DNA of 64,000 nucleotides from Stictocephala bisonia (taxonomy: Eukaryota; Arthropoda; Insecta; Hemiptera; Membracidae), in contig JAQJVL010000665.1 in NCBI GenBank assembly GCA_035578905.1, positions 393,191 through 457,190 of the forward strand, in the 5' to 3' direction. The notes beneath the pieces were generated by a model. It was not told the origin of the DNA, did no database searches, and was given only the letters and a program-made list of their open reading frames with translations. The translations under genes and the position numbers were made by a program. Position 1 is the first letter of the stretch. Every line of letters begins with the position of its first letter. Shown here piece after piece: positions 45,931 through 57,203 of the stretch.

Positions 45931-48900
45931 TCATTTCATTTCGTTTCAATAATGTGCATTGCTCCAAATATTGCAGCAAAACCTTGATTGGATAAGGTTG
46001 ACATGAGTTACACTAGTAAAGCACACGGAGTAATTCCGAATAGAGGACTCACGTTTAAAACCACGCACCTAATGTAACTCACACAGTGCTTCGAAGGTAG
46101 CTAGCTAGAGATGTGCCGGTTTCGACTAGTTTTGCCAGAGGGGTTGAACAAGCTGCATTTGTCCAACCCCTCGTATTTTATTGCTTGTCCATCCTATGTT
46201 ATTGTTCACATGCAAATGGAAACAGTATCATGACGGAGGATTCTGAGAAAATCCAAACAATGCAAAAACCCTACAAAACGGTTCGTCTACAATCTCTGTA
46301 GGCGTTTCCATGAGACTGTCTTTTAGGATACTGCACATAAAAATGACCTGCGAAGGATTCAAGCATGTGGCCTAATCAATCGGGTGTTGACAGAGGGCCA
46401 GCCTAATATCTGGCAGAGGAGCTTGTACGTCGGGCAGAGGTTGCTTCCCGCGACTCAGGTTTTCATATTTTGCTCCACAGTTGTATAATGAACTCCCTTG
46501 TAATATTAGAGCTACCAATGGTTACCGGTACTGTTTGTATCTATGTTTGGACAAAAATTGTTACTTTTTGTCATAAAGCCTAACAAAACTTAATGGAGTA
46601 CATAAACCGATGACGTTTATTATTAATTTTGTAAAAAGATAAGTCTATGTAGTTTTATTTTAACATTGAGTGATTGTGAAGAACGTTTTTAATTGGCAGT
46701 TACTCGTAACACAGGCATTTTGTTTATTTAAATAACTATCCCTAAATCTATTAGTTCCTCAATACACACGATTAATCATAACAACCAACCACAGCTCTCT
46801 TTGATTACAATCGAATTGTATGATAGCCTCGATTAAAGTGTGATTTTCTTTCTATTATCGGAGAGAATAACTCTGTGGTATTCTTCCACAAGATTACTCC
46901 CAAGGAACGGCGAACATTCTGAGAAGTCGATTGAATACACTAGGTGGAATTGATATATCTGAGCTGGGGGTGATTTAGTCATGAGGCAAGCCTGTGCAGG
47001 ATGGCATATTAAGCACGAGCTTTGTACGTGAGTTGGCACGTGATTGTGGCTGTACAACTATGTGTTAGTAGGCGTACATAGGTACTTGGTTATAAGTGTA
47101 CGGTATGTGCATTTGTATGGGGTAGGGTGAAAATGTATTCAGCCTCGCGTTATGTGTATCACGTTTAACGGTTACGCTATGATATCAAGTGTGTTTAAAT
47201 AATCTCATAAATTCAATATTTTTCAAACTGATGTTCGATGTACATATAATTTCATCCAAATAATTAAAGTACCAATGAAGACGAACGGTTTCAAATTGTG
47301 TAGTATGTTACCTCAGAGCTTACAATTGTTGTCAGGGTCCACTGTAACTGAGAGTAATGTGACCTTTCTAGAGGAAATGAAGTCACTGTGACTGTCGAAC
47401 AGACACGTGTAGACAAATCAAGATATATGTGATGCTACAACACAGTGACTTTAAGCGGAAACGGTTTACCTGTAGTTGTAAGTCTGAGAGCAAACCAATA
47501 ACTAACCATTCTTTTATGAACACAATTATATACGTTATTCAGTTTTTTTTTTCAATTGCAAAATCTTTAATTTTACAAATAATTTTAGTTAGTAAACTAC
47601 ACAATCTAATTTTAAGTACGTAAGACTAATAATATTTTATGTTTTTAAGTTATTGATAAATTAAACAATAACTGTCATACATTATGAGATTCATAAAAGT
47701 AGGTTGAGCATGAGGGTCTTCATAATTTAAGCATTTGATTAATTATGTATAACTTAAATATGCCTTATCATTGCCTTTGTTGTAAGGACCACTTCATCAA
47801 CTCCTAAATAGTTTAGCCTTCAAATCGGATTTAACAAAAAACCCTTTGATGAGTTTCAAACATCAACATCTTGCAAATCTTTGATAGTTATTATTGATTA
47901 AGTTCTAAAGAATAATAAACTATCTCAGATAAGCATCGGTTCCATTCTACCTTTCATATTCCTTAAACAGGGTCTAGTGTTCATAATATCATACATAGCA
48001 AAATTATTCGATATTTTACAAAATCTATAGAAGAAAACTGCAACTAATATTTATTAACGCTCTTTTACTGCTCGTATAAAGTTACGCGATAGTATAAGCA
48101 AATAAAATAAAAGTAAGCAGTACACGATAAACGTCATGCACTGTCTTGGGTCGTTTCCAACCCCCATGGGAGGGATAGTGCCACTAATGGGCCGGGCTAA
48201 CAAGGTTAACGTAGTACCAATTACCACGTGATTATCAGAACGTGTCAATGGTAGCAGTTACAACGCAATCAATCACACGCTGATTTTCGGACTGTTGTAG
48301 ATGCATTTGTCTTTGTTATAGAATCATCCAAATCATTTTGGCACTGAATTAAAATAAATACTCTAAGCTAGAATAATTTAATCTATCTCAACCAAAAATA
48401 CCTTTGTGGCTTTTCACGTTGTTTAATTTTTTCCTTCCCTAAACCAATAGCTGAAATGACAAAACACAATTGTGTTATACAAATGGGGGTTTTTAATATT
48501 GATTTATTATAGGATATTAAATGCCAAGGGATTGTTTATAAATGTTTAGTATCATTTAAAGTAAGAAATGCTTTCTTAAGAATTTGTCAGAGATACTCCT
48601 ATATTACACATTTTAAAATATTTACTGAACAAAAATAGATGTGATTTATGACGGTGATTTTAGAGTACCTATTTCAAACCATAACTCCCATTACTTGGTA
48701 GTAGATTATGCTCTTCTTTTTCAGTGGAATAATACTGATCTCTTGATGTAATAGTAGTTCTAAAATTAAATAACACCATACAAATCCCAATTATAAACAT
48801 AAAAATACCTATTATAGGACTATATACATATACGTATATAATGTACATTTAATATATGTTTAAAGTTGAAATTGAGGTGGTAATGGCTAAACCAGATGTT

Positions 48901-49159
48901 ACGTAAAGGAGGGACCATATGAATAAAATAAGTATTTAATTTTTTATGAATTTTAATCAAGTATTCAAAACTTAAGTTGGTTAATTAGATAGCGGCAACA
49001 CGAAGGGGTCAATTATTGTGATGATAAAGTGGCACTGAGTTATTTCTACTGTTCTCTTTTGAGAACTGACATTTTGAAAATCATAAACTACATTACATCT
49101 ATAGGTTATTTCCAGATTAAATATGAAAGGAAGTTTGATTTTGACTATGTTTTCACTCG
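45931..49159. other. AT-rich DNA, no gene seen
   Basis: Several frames of 60-75 codons (46113-46301 plus, 46833-47057 minus, 47429-47623 plus, 48054-48248 minus) have no motif I know. The segments at about 46290-46460 and 48120-48190 (GGGCCGGGCTAACAAGGTTA) are GC-richer and may be old repeats. No RNA gene seen. Confidence 0.4.
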
Positions 49160-49840
49160 TTAGTTTTGATGAGATGAACGTACCTAATTTAGCAAGGTAA
49201 ACTAACGTTATTTTAACAACGTGTACTAATATGTAATTTTGGTAATGTAAACTCGTGTAGTTTTGTTAAGGTAAACACATGTAGTTTTGGTATTGTAAAC
49301 TCAATCAGTTTTTGTGAGATAAACTCACGTATTTTTGGTTAGATACACGTTTTGGTGAAATGAACCCAAATAGTTTTGGTCAGGTAAAGTCACGTTCTTT
49401 TACCGAGATGAACTCACGTAGTTTCGGTGATACAAACTCGCGTAGTTTTAGTGAGGAAAACTCACGTAATTTTGGTGAGATGAACTCAAGTAGTTTTGGT
49501 CAGGTAAAGTCACGTTCTTTTACCGAGGTGAACTCACGTAGTTTCGGTGATACAAACTCGCGTAGTTTTAGTGAGGAAAACTCACGTAATTTTGGTGAGA
49601 TGAACTCAAGTAGTTTTGGTCAGGTAAAGTCACGTTCTTTTACCGAGGTGAACTCACGTAGTTTTGATGAGATGAACTCACATTTATTTTTGGCAATATG
49701 AACTGACGTAGTTCTGGTGAAGTAAGCATGTAATTTGACTAGGTAAACTTGAGTGTAATTTAGCAAGATGAACTCACGTAGTTTGGGAAGGTAAACAGTC
49801 GTAATTTTGGCAAGGTGAACTCACATGTAGTTTTGTGTCA
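49160..49840. repeat. 24-bp minisatellite with 120-bp higher-order blocks
   Basis: The basic unit is AACTCACGTAGTTTTGGTGA GATG. In the centre five variant units make a 120-bp block: the copy at 49361-49480 repeats at 49481-49600 with one or two changes, and a third starts at 49601. Flanking units (49160-49360 and 49680-49840) are diverged and vary in length. Because 24 is divisible by 3, a 113-codon plus frame (49360-49701) of octapeptides such as NSRSFGEM stays open. It starts and stops inside repeat sequence and I do not consider it a gene. Confidence 0.92.
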
Positions 49841-51624
49841 CAGTTCACTGCACGTCTCCATGTTGTTCCTCATGTCTTGACATAACCACTTATGACGTTC
49901 TATTGATTCATACAGTACATTTCCAACAGATCAAAACGAAGTGGTTACTGACCCGTTATGACTATACTTGCTTATGTAAGCCACTACCAAATAGAAACCT
50001 TTTAGTAATAAATAATATCTAGAATACTGGTGTAGTTTTAAAAATACATCTTTATTATATAAGGCTTTTTATATTTTAAGAAGTATTTAAAAATTATGTT
50101 GCAGACATTCCCATTCTTTAATTAATTGAATATATTCTTATCTTCACTCTAAAATATCAAATTTTCAATTGTAATTTATTATTCTAAGCAAAACGCAATA
50201 AAAATAATGTTAAAAAATAATCATAATAATATATTGTCATAATAAAATGTTGAAAAGCACAATCCGGAGTGTAGTAAAATGAAGGGAGTGGTTTATTTTG
50301 TGGTAAGACAATGCTAGGTATAGGGGTTCCCTCGGATATTACCTAACCCTTCGTCATGAGACATTATAAATTACATAAATAACACTAACCATTGAAACTA
50401 ATCCAATGTTATATATTCAAGAGAATATGGCCCATTGTTGGCCGAGGAAATAATATTTATATATCTGCATTATTTCCCGTGATATTACTTGTTAGATAAT
50501 GCCTTTTTAAAAAGAAACTCTATCTTGTTTAACTAATAATATTATTATTATTTGTTCAATATTACTATGATAATAATAAAGTTTTTTTGTTCAAATTAAA
50601 ATTGTTTATTTAATATTTTGTACAACTAATATTTTAAAAGAAGTATTTTTTATTTATTAATAAAAACCTTATAGATAAAAACATTTTCTATGATATTTAC
50701 ATTATAAAACACATTTTGATCTATTATTTCTTCATTGTTTATTTTTAAATTAGTAGTTAGTTTTTTTCAACTAATTGTATTGTTCAACTAGACATAGGAG
50801 GGGCGTTCTTGCCAACAACACCCATGGGGATCGATTCATTTATTTAGGATGACCGAGAGCTTTAGTGTAAATATAGTGTCAGTGCCAGATATCTTGAGTG
50901 TCAGCTCATTCATAGCAATAATCTGATAGTTGTTGACGATAGTTAATATAACTTAAATGTGTGTCAGTTATTTTTATTATGTTGAATTTCGGTTCACAAG
51001 TTCACAACGTAAGAGGAGTAATATCCCAAGATTGCCTTTTACAAATAAATGTAAAAACCAGATCAGAGCAAACTAGAGGCATTTAATCTGAATGGAAACT
51101 TTAAAAAACTGATTTCCTAATGATCCTTAAAGTAAATTTATCTACAAATCACCACATATAAGGATTGAGCCCTGAAATGTAATTAGTGGGAACAATTATT
51201 TTTAATAGGTTTGCTAGCCATTTCAATTGTAGTACAAACCTCGCCTCAGCGTTGTTTTGACACGTTTTTATATTTTAGATGAAACCTTAGATTAAGATTT
51301 AGATTCTGTAACGTTTTTTTCCCTGGCTACTAAGCTGTTGTATTATTACATTGATAAGGTTATAGGTATGTGGATACATGTTTCAATTATCATATATTAA
51401 CTTAAATTAATATTATATGCTTATAAAATATTCTCAATCACTATTTAAACTAAATTATTTTAAAATAAATGATAATTATATAAAAATCATAAAGAAGGAG
51501 GATTACTCTAGTAGATTGTGGTTTCTGCCTCACCAGAAGTCATTACAATAGTATTCACCTCCTCTGACTGTTAATGGTAAATCAAAACACGTGGACGGAA
51601 TATTTACATACCTACTTTCACGTG
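49841..51624. other. AT-rich DNA, no gene seen
   Basis: Unique AT-rich DNA with no frame of note. Confidence 0.5.
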
Positions 51625-51672
51625 ACCTAGCAGAGAGCACTTGAACTACGTCACAAGTGCTCTCTGCTAGGT
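51625..51672. repeat. Perfect hairpin, 19-bp arms, 10-nt loop
   Basis: ACCTAGCAGAGAGCACTTG, loop AACTACGTCA, then CAAGTGCTCTCTGCTAGGT. The arms match without a mismatch and are about 50% GC, unlike the local AT-rich background. Perfect pairing is more like a foldback or a recent inverted duplication than a conserved microRNA precursor, which usually has bulges and longer arms. Confidence 0.9.
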
Positions 51673-52490
51673 GAATAAGAGGATTTCACAAATAAGCCGT
51701 ATTGCCTTGTCTAGTTCAGTGGCACGAGTTGTTTATCGACAGCACGTTAGTGTGTTATGAAAGAGGGAGGCGAATGAAGAATAAATCAAGTTAATGGCCT
51801 ATACAAAAGTCCAAGCAGTAAACAAACTGATGAATTGTAGAATATGGATATCTAAAGTAGGCCGTATTATTCCACAGATTATTTCATTTGTGTAAAATAA
51901 TTTTTAGTAGTTTATATTGTAGAGTTTTTAATAATAAAGTTTTGTTTTATTTATAAGATATTACGTAATATATATTCATTTGTATAAAACGTTGTGTACA
52001 TTTCTGACCATACGAGAGCCTTCAACATATGCTTTGTGATTGGACGAGAACAGATCTTCACCCCGCACAGGCTTTCAGGCTCATGTGAAGAGGTGAGTGC
52101 ATTTTTTTTAATAAATAACGAAAATAAATTATGAAAATTTTGTTAATCGAACCACAAACACTAATTTCCAGATTTTAAATTTTAGTAATAAACTCAGATA
52201 ATGTGTTTCCCGATCGAGACAGAAACTTATAAAGTCTCTCTTCCTTATAATATACATGGCAGAAGTGATCTTAGCATTTTTCTCTTTACGCACGGTAAGA
52301 TTCAGCTCACATATTGTTGAATTACATTTTTTTTAAATCATAAATTACACATTTAGTTGACAAATTCGGTATAAACATATTGCCTTCAGCTCACCTTTTT
52401 ATATCTGATCCTGAACATGCGTGTTTAAATGATGCACCACTTATGTAATATTTGTTATTTGTACTGGTATGTTCACATATGTTAATTGTT
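51673..52490. other. AT-rich DNA, no gene seen
   Basis: No gene recognised. The segment at 52000-52100 is GC-richer (ACAGATCTTCACCCCGCACA) without a convincing frame. ATATGTTAATTGTT at 52477-52490 is the left direct repeat of palindromic element B. Confidence 0.45.
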
Positions 52491-52950
52491 AATAAACATA
52501 TTGGCCCAGGATTGGAAATAATATATAATGGAGAAATAAAATATATTACCTTGTTCGATCATTTTTATTTAATATACTACGTGTTTCGATCCTTAGATCA
52601 TCTTCAGGTGTAGCCTATATTGTCACAAAATATCTTGAAGGCAACAATAAAAATTAAAATTAGTTAAAACTTATTAATCTGAAAATACATAAAATAATAA
52701 ACTGTTTTGGTTCGCTAGTTTTTATTATCATATATTATATTACATCATCTGTGATAATAACAACTAGCTAACCAAAACAGTTTATTATTTTATGTATTTT
52801 TAGGTTAATAAGTTTTAACTAATTTAAATATTTATTGATGCCTTCCAGAATTTTGTTGCAATATACACCTGAAAATGATCTTAGGATCGAAACATGTATA
52901 TTAAATAAAAGTGATTGAACAAGGTAATATATTTTATTTCTCCATTATAT
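52491..52950. mobile_element. Palindromic element B, flanked by 14-bp direct repeats
   Basis: Inverted arms of about 200 bp (52523 to about 52727, and about 52760 to 52950) share ATATAATGGAGAAATAAAAT, ATATTACCTTGTTC and AATAAACTGTTTTGG with their inverse. The core between them is AT-rich. A tail of about 30 nt (AATAAACATATTGGCCCAGG...) lies outside the left arm only. ATATGTTAATTGTT occurs at 52477-52490 and 52947-52960. Reading away from the core, the left arm (minus) contains CTGAAGATGATCTAAGGATC then GAAAC, and the right arm (plus) CTGAAAATGATCTTAGGATC then GAAAC. The layout mirrors element A at 31.8 kb. No coding capacity. Confidence 0.75.
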
Positions 52951-52964
52951 GTTAATTGTTATAA

Positions 52965-54205
52965 TGGAGAGAGCCCGCCCATACACACAATACCATTGTA
53001 CGTGTGTTTGGGCGGGCGGGTGGGTCAATACTACGGTACGTGTCTATGGGTGGGCGGGTGGGTTAATACCACTGTACGTGTATGGGTGGGTGGGTGGGTA
53101 AATACAATTTTACGTGTATGGGTGGGTGGGTGGGTTAATGTCATTGTATGTGTTCGGGTGGCGGGTGGGTCAATACCTCTGTACGTGTATGGGTGGGTGG
53201 GTGGGCCAATACTACTGTACGTGTGTACATCACAAGCCTTATGTGTAAATTGGACAATTCCTTGAAAGACATTCAGGAGTTAACTCGGACTGTTGACGAG
53301 TTGCAGGGCGACCTGGCACTTGCGGTAGATAAATGCAGTGGATTCGATACAAGTGTCAAGATCAAGTCTGCCGAGTGTCACGAACTGAGTGACCAGTGCG
53401 CACAGGAGGTCATGGTGGTAAATAACGAACTTAATTTAACTTAATTAGTACCACATAACGTGTATGAGTGGGTTGGTGGGTCAATATCACGTGACGTGTA
53501 TGGGTGGGCGGGTGGGTCAGTACCACGTAACTATAATTACACGTATGTATAATTTTTTTCACTTATGTAAAATTGAAAAAAAATGTATATGAATGAGAGG
53601 GGGTGGGTTAATACTACTGACACCAACCACCAACCAAAAACTGATTGCGCACATGTGTCCAGCAGATTCTGTCGTTTGGAATAGGGTGGTATGGATCTAT
53701 ACAACGAAAATCCCACACGTATATTTTAAGGTTTGCGGGTCTTGAAGTACTACCTCAAGGACCTTTTCGCTGACACAACTCCCTGCCTTGACACAGGTGT
53801 ATGTTTGGGCCTGAAATTCAACTGGTCCATGTCATGACCAGTGGATTATTAAAATACATTCTTTTAATACATGTGAAATTTTAATTCCTGTGTAAATTCA
53901 TTTCAATACCACTGTACGTGTATGGGTGGGTGTATGGGATGGATCTCAGCTAGTTTAAATTGGGGAAATTTGGGTCGTGGGTTTGAACAACTCTGGGTGT
54001 AGGTGGGCGGGTGGGTCAATGCCACTGTACGTGTATGGGCGGGCGGGTGAGTTAATGTCACTGTACGTGTAAAGATGGGCGGTTGGGTCAATGCCACTGT
54101 ACGTGTATGGGTGGGTGGGTGATTCAATACCACTGTACGTGTTTGGGAGGGCGGGTGGGTCAATGCCACTGTACATGTATGGTGCGGGCGGGTGGGTCAA
54201 TTAGT
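52965..54205 (+). repeat. G-quadruplex minisatellite, locus 2
   Basis: Units of about 36-37 bp, CACTGTACGTGTATGGGTGG then GCGGGTGGGTCAATAC, belong to the same family as the array at 38.5 kb. Perfect G3N1G3N1G3N1G3 motifs are at 53010, 53048, 53084, 53120, 53191 and 53502; further units have one shortened G run. The first partial unit (GCCCGCCCATACAC, 52974-52987) is inverted relative to the rest. The array is interrupted by nonrepeat pieces at about 53236-53450 (coiled-coil coding scrap), 53525-53605 and 53610-53900. Peptide frames across the units (HPPTHTRTVALT) are by-products. Confidence 0.92.
53230..53444 (+). pseudogene. Coiled-coil coding fragment inserted in the minisatellite
   Basis: A stop-free, GC-richer stretch whose codon pattern contrasts with the repeat around it. 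The translated piece has heptad-like spacing of Leu, Val and Ile (CKLDNSLKDIQELTRTVDEL followed by QGDLALAVDKC, then CHELSDQCAQEV) and ends NNELNLT before a TAA. It is open in frame with the preceding minisatellite units, hence a 98-codon frame from 53148. Short coiled coils of this type occur in ORF1 proteins of insect non-LTR elements, but also in cytoskeletal proteins. No zinc knuckle, PHD finger or splice signal is visible, so the origin is open. Confidence 0.5.
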
Positions 54206-54227
54206 CAATAAATAAATTAGAACAACC

Positions 54228-54384
54228 CCATTGGCAGCGATGGAGGTCCTCACTGGACTCCGCCCTATGGACCTGTTTGTAAATGGGGAGGCTTGTAAAG
54301 CGGCCTTTAGAATAAGGGCGACGGGTGGCTGGTTGCCTGGATTAAACTCCACTCTCCTTGACGTCTTCCTGGATATATTAACTA
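54228..54384 (+). pseudogene. Non-LTR retrotransposon RT/RNase H linker fragment
   Basis: One plus frame reads PLAAMEVLTGLRPMDLFVNG then EACKAAFRIRATGWLPG. This matches the conserved stretch after the RT thumb in R1/jockey/I-type elements, usually T-A-A-M-E-x-L-x-x-L-P-P-L-x-L-x-x-x-x-E-A. The element at 54.7-58.1 kb lacks this region, so this belongs to a different element that had an RNase H-type C terminus. Both ends are lost: minisatellite lies upstream and AT-rich DNA downstream (about 54370). About 50 codons are kept without a stop. Confidence 0.8.
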
Positions 54385-54725
54385 TTTTTTAAAAATTATT
54401 ACATTAACAACTAATTAAATAGCATTCTCAGACAATGAGGAGAAGGAAGAATGATTTTGAAGGCATTTCAGGAATTGTGTTATTAAAAGAGCTAGTTGGG
54501 CTAGAAAGGTCTTTGTGCTGTAGAGTGTCTAAGAGTATCTCTGTATCAATTGATCTTAGTTTCTGATAAGAGAAGAGGTGGACTGCCATAGTTGTATTGG
54601 CTGAGAGATATATGTACTTAGGAGATTTTCAGATTCTAACTTATACTACAAACTCTTAACTTATTATTTCCTACGTGTGAAGTATGAGAAAGTGGATTTT
54701 TAATTTGAAACTGGAAACATTTTAA
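54385..54725. other. AT-rich DNA, no gene seen
   Basis: Spacer between the RT linker fragment and the 3' end of the full-domain retrotransposon. No feature recognised. Confidence 0.5.
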
Positions 54726-54726
54726 A

Positions 54727-54752
54727 AATCAAATCAAAATCTTTATTTACTC
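54727..54752 (-). terminator. 3' end of the retrotransposon: AATAAA and GATTT-type tail
   Basis: On the minus strand AGTAAATAAAGATTTTGATT TGATTTTT holds a poly(A)-signal-like AATAAA followed within 10 nt by TTTGATTTGATTT, a short simple-repeat tail typical of several non-LTR clades in place of poly-A. It marks the element's 3' boundary. Confidence 0.6.
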
Positions 54753-54884
54753 ACTCAAATATAAATCATAAGGTTACATAGATACATAGTTATATGAAGA
54801 AAATAAATACATCGATATATATCACTTACAAGGTTATACAAAAGGTAGATGAAAAAAAAAATCTACATGTTTTATATGTGAGTA

Positions 54885-54919
54885 CCTTCCACATAAGCCC
54901 AAGGCTTGTGCGTGGAAGG
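54885..54919 (-). promoter_or_regulatory. 3' UTR stem-loop of the retrotransposon
   Basis: CCTTCCACG on the minus strand pairs with the distal (A)TGTGGAAGG, and inner CAAGCC pairs with GGGCTT around a two-nt turn. The stem-loop sits about 375 nt after the RT stop codon and about 155 nt before the 3' end. Some LINEs (for example UnaL2) use a 3' stem-loop for recognition of their own RNA by the RT; a similar role here is inference. Confidence 0.5.
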
Positions 54920-55295
54920 GAGTTCTTTAATTCAAAAATAAAAATAGAGAGTAAAAAAAAAACTCAATCTTAAACAGTACAATGAACAATTAATACTAAA
55001 ACTAATCTTATTCAGGATTAAATAAAAAATTCAAACTGAATAAAATACACAATTATATGAGTTATGGCAATTTAATAAAAATAAAAACTAAACAATTTTG
55101 GATGGTATTTAAAACAAGAAAATGTTGAATGCCTTTGATTAGGGTTATTATGAAAGAAAAAAAAATATATATGTATATATAAAAAAATAAACACAATGGA
55201 AAAAGGGGAAAAAAAAGAACTATGCAGTAAAATGAAATCACAGAGCAAGAGGCAGAAAGTCAGAGGGACGAAGGAAGTGCAATGTTATGAAGCGG

Positions 55296-57203
55296 TCATC
55301 TATACTCAGAACTGATCAGGGCCTCAACCGATTCCTCCTCCAGGTCCATAAGCCAATTGGTTATCATTGTTTTATAAACATATAAGCTACCTTGTGGAAA
55401 TTTAAGAGGGTTCGGTAAATTTCTAAACAACAGGTGAGCAATGTAATGTGAACAAGTATAATTAACTGTTTTGAAAATTTTTGGAACTAAGGGGTTTAAG
55501 CTTACTGCATGCCGCGTTTCATAATGATGCAAGTTGACAGAAAAATTTAATAATTTCCGAGTACGAATAAAAAGCATAAGAGTACGAATAAATAGTTGTC
55601 TAATTGTTAGAACTTTTGTTGTTTTAAATAATTCAATTGATGGAAACGATTTGCCTTTGCCAATGATGATTTTAAGTAAATATTTCTGGCTTTTATTGAG
55701 TTGTTCTATGTGAGTTCTGTAAGCTCCTCCCCAGCATATGATGCCATATTGTAATACTGATTGGACGTGTGCATAATAAACAGACTTAATTGAATTAAAA
55801 TCTAAAACTCCATGAAGTTGCTTGAAGGCAAAAATTAACTTTCTAATTTTTCTATTAATATAGGCAATATGAAGATCCCATTTTAACTTATTGTCATATA
55901 TAACTCCAAGATATTTATATTGGCTGACTCTATCTACTTTGTAACAGTCACAATTATAATTCATATAATTGCCACATGTGTGAACTCTTAAGGTTATCCC
56001 CATTGGTGGCTCGCTCCCTTCCCTCAGTGCAATTGGTAAACATTTGGTTTTGGAGATATTCATTGTTAACTTATTTTGGTCAAACCAAGTTTTTATTGGA
56101 CTCAAATCTTGAGTTGCACAATTAAAGGTCTCCAACCATGATTTTTGTTCGACCAGAAAAGCAGTATCATCTGCAAAGAAAAATAATTTGGATGTGATAT
56201 TAATTTTAGATAAATTATTAATATAAATAAGAAACAGAAGAGGTCCTAGGGTACTTCCCTGGACAACCCCGAAATCTATTGGTCTCGCTTCGCTCAAAAG
56301 ACCGTCAAGTGCCACAACTTGAAGCCGATCACTTAAGTAGCTTTTAAACCATTTGAGAGTGACACCTCTGAATCCGATAAATTCTAACTTTTTAAAAAGA
56401 ATATTTCTATCTAAAGAATCAAATGCTTTGGCAAGATCAATAAAGCATATAAGTAGTTTATTGTTGCGGTTAACTGAATTCATAATATGTTCATTAATTA
56501 AATAAAATGTATCAGAAGAGTTTATTCCTTTCCTGAAGCCAAATTGATTGTCACACAATAGCTTATTGTCTTCAAGATAACTTTGGGTTTGGATCTTAAC
56601 AACTTTCTCAAGAATTTTAGATAGAACGCTCAACAAAGATATAGGACGATAGTTATTAAGATCTGCCTTATCATTATTTTTGTATAAAGGAATTACTTTT
56701 GCTATTTTAAATACCTTAGGAAAAAGTCCCGAGGCTATACTTTGATTAATAATATGCGTTAGAGGATTAATTAAAAATTCAATATTATCTTTTACTGCTC
56801 TTGTGGGAATATTATCGTAACCGGGAGCAGAGCCACCCCTGAGGGACCTAACACACCGCTTCACCTGTTCCTCAGTCACCGGACTCAATGAAAACTCACA
56901 TTCAGCTTGAAAACCTGAATCATCTACTACAGGTGGACCTGAAGGAGTAATTTTATCGGCCAAATTCTTTCCGATTTGAGAAAAATATTGATTGAATGAA
57001 TTCGCAGTATCCAAAGGGCTGCCCTCCATGATGTTATTGAAATTTGTTTTATTTTTTGCTTTCCCTAAACCAGAAATTTCTCGAATGGTTTTCCAAAACA
57101 ATTTTGGATTGCTTATCGAATTATCAAATTGGGTTTTATAATAGTTGGTCTTAGCTGATTTTATTTGGTGGTTAATATTTGCTCTTACATCAAGATATTG
57201 CAT
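55296..57203 (-). pseudogene. Non-LTR retrotransposon reverse transcriptase
   Basis: A 635-codon frame. It copies the element's RNA into DNA at a nicked chromosomal target. RT motifs occur in order: VIPLYKNNDK at 170-179 and NNYRPISLLSVLSKILEK at 183-200 (motifs 1-2), QFGFRKGINSSDTFYL at 220-235, FIDLAKAFDSLDR at 254-266 with catalytic Asp256 (motif A), FGVVQGSTLGPLLFLIYINNL at 311-331 (motif B), FFADDTAFL at 342-350 with the Asp345-Asp346 pair (motif C, FADD instead of YADD), and YLGVIYDNKLKW at 431-442. YGIICWGGAY (486-495) starts the thumb. The tail HYETRHA..CSHYIAHLLFRNLPN (560-597) is the conserved C terminus of RNase-H-less elements. Met1 is internal to the true ORF2: the reading frame continues upstream in the endonuclease after a one-base slip at an A8 run (57226-57233). 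The RT itself is uninterrupted. Confidence 0.92.

Noticed and set aside
49360..49701. Octapeptide-repeat protein of 113 residues
   Set aside because: Starts and ends within minisatellite; flanking units of the same array contain stops.
51625..51672. A canonical microRNA gene
   Set aside because: The arms are perfectly paired and short, with no lower stem; animal precursors normally show bulges and longer stems.
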